13,118 nt of DNA from an uncultured Acidimicrobiaceae bacterium. GTDB taxonomy: Bacteria > Actinomycetota > Acidimicrobiia > Acidimicrobiales > RAAP-2. The stretch covers positions 1 through 13,118 of the forward strand of contig CALAYR010000119.1 of the NCBI GenBank assembly GCA_937894805.1, in the 5' to 3' direction. Position numbers and translations under genes: made by a program. Below are positions 6,338 to 13,117 of this stretch, one piece after another (positions within the stretch are counted from its first letter, which is position 1; every line of letters starts with the position of its first letter). Below the pieces are notes generated by a model. The model was given only the letters and a program-made list of their open reading frames with translations. It ran no database searches and was not told the DNA's origin.

Positions 6338-6455
6338 CCCTCGCGCCCCGTCGGGGTACAGGCTGAACTCAATCCCTCCTACATCGGTAGGAGAAATGCA
6401 ATCTTTTCGTTCGTGAAATTGTCGTTTCCCTGACGAAGATGACTAAGGTTTCGAT
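6338..6455 (+). promoter_or_regulatory. ctaC upstream region
   Basis: This 118-bp gap between tatA and ctaC is the likely place for the cox operon promoter. It holds a perfect hairpin at 6376-6393 and an AT-richer stretch after it (about 6393-6422). An AAGG at 6445-6448, 7 bases before the GTG, is the likely ribosome binding site. A small CCCC-GTC-GGGG hairpin just after tatA is not followed by a T-run, so I do not call it a terminator. No -35/-10 pair can be assigned with confidence. Confidence 0.4.
6376..6393. repeat. Perfect 7-bp inverted repeat CTCCTAC-ATCG-GTAGGAG upstream of ctaC
   Basis: CTCCTAC (6376-6382) and GTAGGAG (6387-6393) are exact reverse complements around a 4-base loop, about 63-80 bases ahead of the ctaC start. 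It is followed by A-rich rather than T-rich sequence, so it is not a standard terminator for tatA. It could be an operator or an mRNA hairpin in the cox leader. The right arm also carries a GGAG, but no start codon follows at a useful distance in a sensible frame. Confidence 0.45.
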
Positions 6456-7313
6456 GTGGAATTAACGCCCCGAACCCCCAAGGGTGCACCAGCCAAGAGT
6501 CGACTTCGTCGACTTGCGATTGCGCTTGCACTCCCCATTGCAGGTATTTCCCTTTCTGGTTGCACGTTGCCCGGCTTCGGCGCACACCAGTCCGACACGA
6601 CTACTGGTCAATCGGCGTACTACTTATGGCAGGGCTTCTCTGTCGTAGCGGCGATTATCGGTGCCTTCGTGCTCGCACTCATCGTGTACGCCGTGGTGGC
6701 CTATCGCCGCAAGGGTGACGAGATCCCGAAGCAGACCCAGTATCACGTGCCCCTTGAAATCATCTACACGGTGATTCCAATTCTGATCGTGATTGCTCTC
6801 TTCGTAGCCACCATCGTCACTGAAAACAAGGTCTTGGCCATGCCGAAGACTGACGTCTCTATCAATGTCAACGCATTCCAGTGGGGCTGGGGATTCACCT
6901 ACGACAAGCAGAACGCCATTTCTGTTGGAAGTACAACCGAGTCACCAGTCATGGTGATGCCCGTTGACACCGACGTCAGAATCGTTCTGACTGCGACAGA
7001 TGTGGTGCACGGCTTCTACGTTCGTGACTTCAATTTTTCCCGCTTCGCCTTGCCGGGTGTGAAGAATCAGTTCACCCTGCACGCCACGAAGACTGGCACG
7101 TTCTTTGGTCAGTGCACGCAGCTCTGCGGTCTCTACCACTCGATCATGTACTACAAAGTCAAGGTCGTTACTCAGGACGAGTACCAAACGTGGCTGAATT
7201 CGTTCAATACGCCGGAAGGCAAGGCTGCCGCCGATGCGGCCAAGAAGGTACTCAAGGAGCAGATGTCCGCTCACGTACCAGTCAAGACTGAAATCTCACG
7301 AGGAGCCAACTAA
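6456..7313 (+). CDS. ctaC: Cytochrome c oxidase subunit II, lipoprotein type (285 aa)
   Basis: CtaC carries the binuclear CuA centre that receives electrons from the cytochrome c side and passes them to haem a in CtaD. The N-terminus is a lipoprotein signal peptide (basic residues 15-19, lipobox LSGC, Cys36), as usual in Actinobacteria. Two membrane helices follow (about 61-83 and 101-122). The external cupredoxin domain contains the aromatic patch FQWGWGF (141-147). CuA ligands are His185 (VVHGF), Cys220, Cys224, His228 and Met231 in the block GQCTQLCGLYHSIM. The position usually held by Glu in C-x-E-x-C is Gln222. The start is GTG 6456; an ATG two bases earlier is out of frame. The stop overlaps the ctaD start by one base (TAATG). 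Confidence 0.97.
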   Translation: MELTPRTPKGAPAKSRLRRLAIALALPIAGISLSGCTLPGFGAHQSDTTTGQSAYYLWQGFSVVAAIIGAFVLALIVYAVVAYRRKGDEIPKQTQYHVPLEIIYTVIPILIVIALFVATIVTENKVLAMPKTDVSINVNAFQWGWGFTYDKQNAISVGSTTESPVMVMPVDTDVRIVLTATDVVHGFYVRDFNFSRFALPGVKNQFTLHATKTGTFFGQCTQLCGLYHSIMYYKVKVVTQDEYQTWLNSFNTPEGKAAADAAKKVLKEQMSAHVPVKTEISRGAN

Positions 7314-9001
7314 TGATTAGCACCATTGACAAAGTCACAACCGAGTCACACGGGGACGATCACGGCCACAGTCACGGTCACGCAGAGCACCACGGGCCCC
7401 GTGGAATTCTCAACTGGCTGACTACGACCGACCACAAGATCATCGGTCTTTCGTACACGATTACTTCAGTAATCATGCTGGTTATCGGTGGAGCCTTGGC
7501 CGAAGTAATCCGCGGTCAGCTGGCAAACCCTAATGGCCACTTGGTAACCATGGCTCAATACAACGAGTTGTTCACCATGCACGGCTCGATCATGATTTAC
7601 CTGTTTGCCGGACCCTTCGCCTTCGGAGCTCTGGCCAACATCATCGTGCCGATTCAAATCGGTGCTCCGGACATGGCTTTCCCCCGCCTCAACGCCCTTT
7701 CGTACTGGCTCTACCTCACCGGTGCAATCACGATGTTGCTCGGTTTCTTCGTTACCGGTGGCGCGGCGAACTTCGGATGGGTTGGCTACGCCCCACTCTC
7801 CGACGCGATCTACTCCCCCGGGGCCGGTGCTGACCTCTGGATCGGCGGTTTGATGCTGACCGGTTTCTCGGCCATCTTCACCGGAGTGAATATCTGCGCC
7901 ACGGTCTTCTACCTGCGCGCACCGGGCATGACCCTGTTCCGCATGCCAATCTTCACGTGGAACCTTCTCGTGGTATCGATTCTGATTCTGCTGGCCTTCC
8001 CCGTTCTGACGGCCGGCCTCATCATGCTCTACAGCGACCGCCACCTCGGCACCCACATCTACACGGTGGTGGGAGGAGGTTCGCCGGTTCTCTGGCAACA
8101 CATCTTCTGGTTCTGGGGACACCCTGAGGTGTACATCTTGGCCCTGCCATTCTTCGGAATGGTTACCGAAATCATCCCCGTCTTCTCGAAGAAGCCCGTC
8201 TTTGGTTACAAGGGCATGGTCTTTGCCACACTGACTATCGCCGCCTTGTCGTTGGGCGTATGGGCGCACCACATGTTCACTACTGGTGTTGTTCTGTTGC
8301 CGTTCTTCTCCATCATGAGCCTCCTGATCGCCGTTCCAACGGGTATCAAGATCTTCAACTGGATTGGGTCGATGTGGCGCGGACAGATTTGGTTCTCGGC
8401 CGCCATGCTCTTCTCGATTGGGTTCGTCGTGACGTTCCTCATCGGTGGATTGACCGGCGTGTACCTCGCGAGCCCACCACTGGACTTCTTCACGCACGAC
8501 ACCTACTTCATCGTCGCCCACTTCCACTCAGTGGTGATGGCACTGGTGATTGGTGGAATGGCTGGTCTCTACTACTGGGGCCCGAAGATCACTGGTTACA
8601 TGCTCAATGAGCGCATTGGTAAGACTCAGTTCTGGTTCCTCTTCATCGGAACACAGGTCTTTACGATTCCCCAGTACATCCTGGGCCTTCAGGGCATGCC
8701 GCGTCGTATGGCCATCTACCCCAACGACCCTCAGTGGCAGACCCTCAACACGTGGAGTTCCGTCGGCGCCATCATGATCGGTATCTCGACCCTGCTGTTC
8801 ATCGTGAACATCGTTGCCAGCTGGAAGAAGCACCCCGCCGGTGACAACCCGTGGGATGCTCACACGCTGGAGTGGTTCACGACTTCGCCACCACCGCACC
8901 ACAACTTCTTCCGACTCCCACAGATTCGCTCCGAGCGGCCTACGTGGGACCACAACCACCCCGACGCCAAGACTTTGGCCCACGGAAAGGACGCCCACTA
9001 A
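7313..9001 (+). CDS. ctaD: Cytochrome c oxidase subunit I (562 aa)
   Basis: CtaD is the catalytic, proton-pumping subunit that reduces oxygen to water at the haem a3-CuB site. Haem a ligands are His90 (TMHGSIMIYLFAGP) and His405; the haem a3 ligand is His403 in VAHFHSV. CuB ligands are His270 (WGHPEVYI), His319 and His320, with the cross-linked Tyr274. Proton-channel residues of A-type oxidases are present: Glu272 and Asp120 (D channel) and Lys345 in PTGIKIFNW (K channel). The Mg-site pair His395-Asp396 is kept. About twelve membrane helices can be traced. The N-terminal tail is unusually His-rich (seven His between residues 13 and 27), and the C-terminus has the SPPPHHNF motif seen in many subunit I proteins. 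AGGAG lies ahead of the ATG. It overlaps ctaC and ctaF by one base each. Confidence 0.98.
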   Translation: MISTIDKVTTESHGDDHGHSHGHAEHHGPRGILNWLTTTDHKIIGLSYTITSVIMLVIGGALAEVIRGQLANPNGHLVTMAQYNELFTMHGSIMIYLFAGPFAFGALANIIVPIQIGAPDMAFPRLNALSYWLYLTGAITMLLGFFVTGGAANFGWVGYAPLSDAIYSPGAGADLWIGGLMLTGFSAIFTGVNICATVFYLRAPGMTLFRMPIFTWNLLVVSILILLAFPVLTAGLIMLYSDRHLGTHIYTVVGGGSPVLWQHIFWFWGHPEVYILALPFFGMVTEIIPVFSKKPVFGYKGMVFATLTIAALSLGVWAHHMFTTGVVLLPFFSIMSLLIAVPTGIKIFNWIGSMWRGQIWFSAAMLFSIGFVVTFLIGGLTGVYLASPPLDFFTHDTYFIVAHFHSVVMALVIGGMAGLYYWGPKITGYMLNERIGKTQFWFLFIGTQVFTIPQYILGLQGMPRRMAIYPNDPQWQTLNTWSSVGAIMIGISTLLFIVNIVASWKKHPAGDNPWDAHTLEWFTTSPPPHHNFFRLPQIRSERPTWDHNHPDAKTLAHGKDAH

Positions 9002-9393
9002 TGCGCGTAGAAGCAAAGATTCTCATCGCCCTAGGCTTGTTCTTCGGTCTCATGTGTGCCGTCTACTGGACGTGGAGCCTCGAAAACGCCGGTGGTGTGA
9101 TGATGTTTTTCGGCATGGGACTGTGCCTGCTGCCCGGTAGCTACTACTACTGGTGGAGCCGTCGTATGGGCCCCCGCGCGGAGGACGATCCCAACGCGAC
9201 GCAGGAAGCTGGCGCCGGCTACATCGACGCCTTCCCTGGTTCGAGCATCTTCCCCTTCACCTTGGGAATGGGTGCATTCTTCATCGTGCTCGCTTTGGTG
9301 TTCGGTTCGTGGATGCTGGTTCCCGGCCTGGGGCTCGTGATTTGGGCCGCTCTCGGCGGAATCGCTGAAGGTCGCCGCGGCGGTAGTCGCTGA
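9001..9393 (+). CDS. ctaF: Cytochrome c oxidase subunit IV, actinobacterial CtaF (130 aa)
   Basis: CtaF is the small accessory subunit found in actinobacterial aa3 oxidases, where it packs against subunits I and III. The protein shows four hydrophobic segments (about residues 6-25, 30-47, 84-101 and 103-120). Between the second and third lies the loop RRMGPRAEDDP...GYIDAFPGSS that is typical of the family. The length of 130 aa fits. ATG 9001 overlaps the ctaD stop by one base (TAATG), as at the ctaC-ctaD junction. A longer in-frame start at 8851 would lie deep inside ctaD and is not needed. The gene ends 15 bases before a strong intrinsic terminator, so it closes the cox operon. Confidence 0.95.
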   Translation: MRVEAKILIALGLFFGLMCAVYWTWSLENAGGVMMFFGMGLCLLPGSYYYWWSRRMGPRAEDDPNATQEAGAGYIDAFPGSSIFPFTLGMGAFFIVLALVFGSWMLVPGLGLVIWAALGGIAEGRRGGSR

Positions 9394-9408
9394 TTTTCGT
9401 TTCGTCTC

Positions 9409-9438
9409 AAAACCCGCCGGGAAACCGGCGGGTTTTTT
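9409..9438 (+). terminator. Rho-independent terminator of the ctaCDF operon
   Basis: A perfect GC-rich stem of 10-12 bp (AAAACCCGCCGG at 9409-9420 pairing with 9425-9436) encloses a GAAA loop, a stable GNRA-type tetraloop. It runs into six T residues at 9433-9438. It lies 15 bases after the ctaF stop. The A-rich 5' flank means it could also act weakly on the opposite strand. Confidence 0.95.
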
Positions 9439-9473
9439 GTTGCCGTGTCATACCCCACTGCGAGATTGTCGGT

Positions 9474-9480
9474 GGAGGTG
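9474..9480 (+). promoter_or_regulatory. Shine-Dalgarno GGAGGTG that decides the start at 9485
   Basis: GGAGGTG, a near-perfect anti-16S match, stands 4 bases before ATG 9485. It favours this start over the in-frame TTG at 9437, which lies inside the terminator T-run, and over ATG 9494. Confidence 0.75.
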
Positions 9481-9484
9481 GGCC

Positions 9485-10180
9485 ATGTGCCAAATGGATT
9501 TCAGCGAGCGATGCCCATCATGTCGCAGTCACGCCCTCGTGCTCTTTTCAGACGAAATATGGTTTGGACCTGACCGCCGTTTGGGATGGGTCAGCCAAGA
9601 TCGAAACGGGACTTGGATATTCCATACCGAGGCCCGTACTGGTGTTCAGCAATATAGAGCGTCGCGAGGCGAGCGGGCTCGAGGGAACTGGCTACTGACC
9701 GCTCGAGCCCCACGCCCCAATGACGTCAACCGCGCGGCCGTCTGCCGCAGTTGTGGCTGCGAGGTGACCTTCATCGAACCAGGTGGTTGGCGGCTCTACA
9801 ACAATCGAACCTGGGCTGGGATGCTCATGGTCCGCAAGCCGTTGACCTCCAAAGAGGAGTTCTTCGAGGAGATCGACTACAACCACGAGGTCATCTTCTC
9901 TACGGAGCCCATGATCCGCCTCGTGCGCACGGCCACCAACAACGTGTGGTGGATTAACTGGGATGACCCCAACGGTGACTGGGTCGAGAGTCACGATTGG
10001 ATTCCTGGGGCCAAATACCAATGGAGCGAGTATCGCGCCGGGATGGACTTCGTAGGACCCCAGCCGGCCCACTCTTTCTGGCGCACCTCGCAAGGACTCG
10101 CCCTTATTGAAACCCACAAATACCCATGCCACCGAGCCGCGTACCAACGACAACCAGGAGAGAACTATGAGCGGATCTGA
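9485..10180 (+). CDS. Unrecognised Trp-rich protein with paired CxxC motifs (231 aa)
   Basis: I do not recognise this protein. It has no signal peptide or membrane segment and is probably cytoplasmic. Two cysteine knuckles, Cys10/Cys13 (RCPSCRS) and Cys87/Cys90 (VCRSCGCE), look like the two halves of a zinc ribbon split by a 73-residue insert. Inside the insert is DRNGTWIFHT (39-48), which is nearly repeated in the next gene (DRQGQWYYRT), and both genes share the order CPxC, DRxGxW, CRxCG. The C-terminal 130 residues are specific to this protein and rich in tryptophan (13 in 231 residues overall), with a dense block WWINWDDPNGDWVESHDW. The start is set by GGAGGTG. The stop overlaps the next gene by 14 bp, so the two are probably co-translated. 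Metal binding is inferred only from the cysteine pattern. Confidence 0.72.
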   Translation: MCQMDFSERCPSCRSHALVLFSDEIWFGPDRRLGWVSQDRNGTWIFHTEARTGVQQYRASRGERARGNWLLTARAPRPNDVNRAAVCRSCGCEVTFIEPGGWRLYNNRTWAGMLMVRKPLTSKEEFFEEIDYNHEVIFSTEPMIRLVRTATNNVWWINWDDPNGDWVESHDWIPGAKYQWSEYRAGMDFVGPQPAHSFWRTSQGLALIETHKYPCHRAAYQRQPGENYERI

Positions 10181-10625
10181 ATTTGAAGAATTTCCCCACG
10201 ACCCTTTCTACGACGAGTGCCCTCGATGTCACTCGATTCAGCTAATCCAGATAATCCATGGCATGCCGGCCTTTCGCGACGAGTTCCAACAGAGCACCTA
10301 CGCCGCTCGAGATCGCCAGGGCCAGTGGTACTACCGCACGCCTGAGGAGTTTGAAGCGGAACGTCGCTTGGCGCACGAGAGCGGCGTTGACCTTGCGAGC
10401 CCGCGTTTGAACTACACCCACTACTACGGTTCCGCCGACGGGCCGTTCTTTGAACTGGCTGGATGCTGTATTGAGTATGGCGATCCTTCGGTGTACCTGA
10501 ACTCCACCTGCCGAGCTTGTGGACTGGTTTTTGGCTTCAGCGAAGACCACCGCAACGATGAACTCGCAGAGGGTGAGGAGTACGACGATGACTTCTTCAT
10601 CGAAGATGAAGAAGATGAGGACTAG
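10167..10625 (+). CDS. Unrecognised acidic protein with paired CxxC motifs, apparent paralogue of its neighbour (152 aa)
   Basis: I do not recognise this protein. It repeats the architecture of the preceding gene: Cys18/Cys21 (ECPRCHS), then DRQGQWYYRT at 49-58, then Cys115/Cys118 (CRACGLVF). The first knuckle to the DRxGxW motif is 27 residues here and 25 in the neighbour, which argues for common descent despite low overall similarity. An extra adjacent Cys pair lies at 100-101. The C-terminus from about residue 126 is strongly acidic (runs of Glu and Asp) with no membrane segment. AGGAG stands 6 bases before ATG 10167, inside the previous gene, with a 14-bp overlap. The TAG stop lies in the palindrome CTAG shared with the convergent gene. 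A split zinc ribbon is the most natural reading; function is unknown. Confidence 0.72.
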   Translation: MSGSEFEEFPHDPFYDECPRCHSIQLIQIIHGMPAFRDEFQQSTYAARDRQGQWYYRTPEEFEAERRLAHESGVDLASPRLNYTHYYGSADGPFFELAGCCIEYGDPSVYLNSTCRACGLVFGFSEDHRNDELAEGEEYDDDFFIEDEEDED

Positions 10626-11587
10626 CGCCTCGCGGTCACCACGAAGAAGTCGCGACTCCAGCCCTCGACAAAGACAAAGGGGCTGTGCTGTGACCCTGGC
10701 AGTGTCACCGAGAATCCTCCGGCCGGCTTGTGATTCGGAGTCGGCGCCATGCCCAGGATTGGCCAGTAGGGATTGATGTCGAGTTCCATGCCTTTGACGA
10801 GGCCGGCTTGCACCATGGCGTTGGCCAGTTCTGACGGAAGGCACTTGCCCATGGTCCCGACATACACCAGGTTCCCATCCGCATCGAGTCCGGCACCTGT
10901 ACGGGCCTGACGGAGAACTGGGCCCACAGTGGCTCCCCAGAGGCTCTGTGAGGGATTTTGGGCCGGAGCCGTCACCTGGCCACCCGACACTAGAAATTGC
11001 AGGTTCTGGCGAAATACAACGCCCGTGAAGCCCTCCGGAGCCTGATAGGCCGCCCCCGCCCACATGGCGACACGACCGTCAGCATCAATGGCCATCGTTG
11101 CGTAGCCCGGCTTAAATGGCGCCAAGACGGCGCTGCGGACCTTGAGTCCGCCGGCCCGAGATGAGAGCTTGAATGCACCGTTGAAGGCCCCTAGAACGCC
11201 ATCAAGGCCTTCCTGGCCAGCGAAATCAATCTTGTTGGTCATCCCCGTAAGCAACTTTTGGGCATTCGGTGGATCCTCGGAACCGGGGTGCCACGAAAGT
11301 TTGGTCGTCGCCTTACGGAACCGGGCGGCGAGGAAGGTGATCCCGCCCACGGTCACCTGCTTCTTATCGGAGAAGACTCCTTGGGTTCCTTGTCCGACGA
11401 CCGTCCAGCCGGCTTGCGGCACTTCTTTCGGCACGGTGGTAGTGGTCTCGTCACTCGCCGAAATGGCCGCATCGGCCGAACCACGGGAGGTGGTTACGTA
11501 AAACGTGGTGCCGGCCGCCACCAGGGCTGCCGACACCACGATAAGACCTAGGCGCCGACGTCGCTTACGACGTAGAGCGGCCCGCAC
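10622..11587 (-). CDS. Membrane-anchored phosphodiester glycosidase (NAGPA-like) domain protein (321 aa)
   Basis: This is a probable exported protein with a domain like NAGPA, the phosphodiester glycosidase family whose animal member removes GlcNAc from phosphodiester-linked sugars. A very basic N-terminus (residues 2-12) precedes one hydrophobic segment (13-33), best read as an N-in signal anchor. A short Thr-rich linker (about 48-53) follows. Family-like blocks are VLGAFNGAF (131-139), QARTGAGLDADGNLVYV (227-243) and the helix-strand LANAMVQAGLVKGMELDI (254-271). The usual DGGGS-type motif of the family is here EldINPYW, so activity is uncertain. GTG 11587 lies 3 bases after the qcrB stop, which implies co-transcription and probably coupled translation with the cytochrome b gene. 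The stop shares CTAG with the convergent gene. The family assignment is from motif resemblance only. Confidence 0.72.
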   Translation of the reverse strand: MRAALRRKRRRRLGLIVVSAALVAAGTTFYVTTSRGSADAAISASDETTTTVPKEVPQAGWTVVGQGTQGVFSDKKQVTVGGITFLAARFRKATTKLSWHPGSEDPPNAQKLLTGMTNKIDFAGQEGLDGVLGAFNGAFKLSSRAGGLKVRSAVLAPFKPGYATMAIDADGRVAMWAGAAYQAPEGFTGVVFRQNLQFLVSGGQVTAPAQNPSQSLWGATVGPVLRQARTGAGLDADGNLVYVGTMGKCLPSELANAMVQAGLVKGMELDINPYWPILGMAPTPNHKPAGGFSVTLPGSQHSPFVFVEGWSRDFFVVTARR

Positions 11588-11590
11588 GAA

Positions 11591-13117
11591 CTAGCGCTCT
11601 ACCGTGCGAACACCGTCGCTCGATGGCGCATCATCCTTAACAACGAACGTGGGCACCGGCACGGCAACTTCTTCGTGGTGTTCCATCTCTTCGTGGTACG
11701 GAGCGGCCGTTGAGACATACTCACCTTCAGATGTGCGAGTTACCAAGTTCGGCGTCTTACGACGACCCGATCCATCGGCGTCGCGCATCTCTTGGCAAAT
11801 CTTCAAAGTGATGATGTACGTCAGAACCGGGACGATAAAGGTTGCAATGCGCATGAACCAGAGAACGTTGTTCAATGACAGGTGCATGAAGTTAGCAATG
11901 ACGTCAGTGGAGCTAGCAATGAAGAGCCAAATCACCAGAGAGAGGACGGCCGAACCGGCCGCCGTGCGAACGGGCACTTCGCTGGGCCGGTCCAGCAAGT
12001 TGTGCAGCTCCTTGTCACCCGTGAGTTTGCGCTCGAGTGCCGGCCAGGCGTAGGCAATACCGAAGATGATGCCCGGCAAAATCAGCGCCGGGAACGTTAC
12101 TTCCCACGGAATTGTGTGTCCGAAATTGTTCGTCTGCCACGCCGGCGCAATACGCAGGGCACCGTCTAAGAAGCCCATGTACCAGTCCGGCTGTACGGCG
12201 TAGGAAATCTTCGCGGCGTCGTATGGACCGAAGAGCCAGATTGGGTTGATCTGTACGAATGCACCAAGGAGTGCCGTCACGCCCGTCACGATGAAGAGGT
12301 AGCCCGTGGTCTTACCCATGAACACGGGGAACATTGGAGTACCGACCACATTCTTTTCGGTGCGACCAGGCCCAGGGAATTGCGTGTGCTTTTGTCGCAC
12401 TAGCAAGAACAGGTGAGCTCCAACCATGCCCATGATGATGCCGGGAACCAGCAGCACGTGGAGGATGAAGAATCGAGGAATCACCGCCGTGCCCGGGAAG
12501 TTTCCGCCGAAGACAAAGAAGGCGAGATAGGTACCAACGACGGGGACCGACTCCAAGATCGAATAGGCGATACGCAGACCGGTACCCGAGACCAGGTCGT
12601 CGGGGAGGGAGTAACCCAAGAATCCGTTCACGATGCCCAGCGTCAGCAACGTGGTACCGATTGAGTAGTTCAACTCACGAGGCTTACGGAACGCTCCAGT
12701 GAAGAAGACTCGGGCCATGTGGACGACCATCGCACCGATGAAGATGTCACAGGCCCAGTGGTGCATTTGGCGCATCAAGAGCCCGCCGCGCACACCAAAC
12801 GTCAGATCAACTGACGAGGCGAATGCCTGTGTCACCTTGATGCCGTAGAGCGGAGCGTACGAGCCACGGTAGGTAACGACCGTCTGACTCGGTACGTAGT
12901 ACAGGGTCAGGAATGTTCCGGTGACCAAAATGATCACAAACGAATAGAGCGCAATTTCACCCAACATGAATGACCAGTGGTCGGGGAAGATCTTGTCGAG
13001 GAAGTTGCGAGCCTTGGCCGCACCAACGCGGTCGTCGAGCTCGTTGAGTGCGTGACCGACTTTGCCGTACGGTCCCATGGCCGCCTTGGCGGTCCGCTTC
13101 GTCTTTACATCGCTCAT
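11591..13117 (-). CDS. qcrB: Cytochrome bc1 complex cytochrome b subunit (508 aa)
   Basis: QcrB binds the two b haems and both quinone sites of the menaquinol:cytochrome c oxidoreductase, passing electrons towards the aa3 oxidase. Haem ligands should be His119 and His133 (QMHHWACDIFIGAMVVH) and His220 and His235 (FILHVLL...VGAH). The Qo-site motif is PDWY (310-313), the form usual in Actinobacteria instead of PEWY. Eight or more membrane helices can be traced, followed by a hydrophilic cytoplasmic tail (about 441-508) rich in acidic and His residues, another actinobacterial feature. ATG 13117 is one base inside the window edge, so its ribosome binding site and the expected upstream genes (qcrA, qcrC) are not visible. 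The downstream glycosidase-like gene follows after 3 bp. Confidence 0.97.
   Translation of the reverse strand: MSDVKTKRTAKAAMGPYGKVGHALNELDDRVGAAKARNFLDKIFPDHWSFMLGEIALYSFVIILVTGTFLTLYYVPSQTVVTYRGSYAPLYGIKVTQAFASSVDLTFGVRGGLLMRQMHHWACDIFIGAMVVHMARVFFTGAFRKPRELNYSIGTTLLTLGIVNGFLGYSLPDDLVSGTGLRIAYSILESVPVVGTYLAFFVFGGNFPGTAVIPRFFILHVLLVPGIIMGMVGAHLFLLVRQKHTQFPGPGRTEKNVVGTPMFPVFMGKTTGYLFIVTGVTALLGAFVQINPIWLFGPYDAAKISYAVQPDWYMGFLDGALRIAPAWQTNNFGHTIPWEVTFPALILPGIIFGIAYAWPALERKLTGDKELHNLLDRPSEVPVRTAAGSAVLSLVIWLFIASSTDVIANFMHLSLNNVLWFMRIATFIVPVLTYIITLKICQEMRDADGSGRRKTPNLVTRTSEGEYVSTAAPYHEEMEHHEEVAVPVPTFVVKDDAPSSDGVRTVER

Noticed and set aside
6348..6358. Small CCCC-GTC-GGGG hairpin after tatA as a terminator
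   Set aside because: The stem is only 4 bp and no T-run follows.
7466..8527. Long minus-strand open frame of 353 codons inside ctaD
   Set aside because: It is antisense to a fully conserved subunit I gene; its composition (Glu, Asp, Gln, His, Arg-rich, no domain) is what the reverse of a membrane protein gene gives.
8851..9000. Upstream start at 8851 for CtaF
   Set aside because: It would overlap ctaD by 150 bases; the family length and the TAATG overlap support ATG 9001.
9437..9484. TTG start at 9437 for the Trp-rich cysteine-pair protein
   Set aside because: It lies inside the T-run of the cox terminator and has no ribosome binding site, whereas ATG 9485 has GGAGGTG at the right distance.
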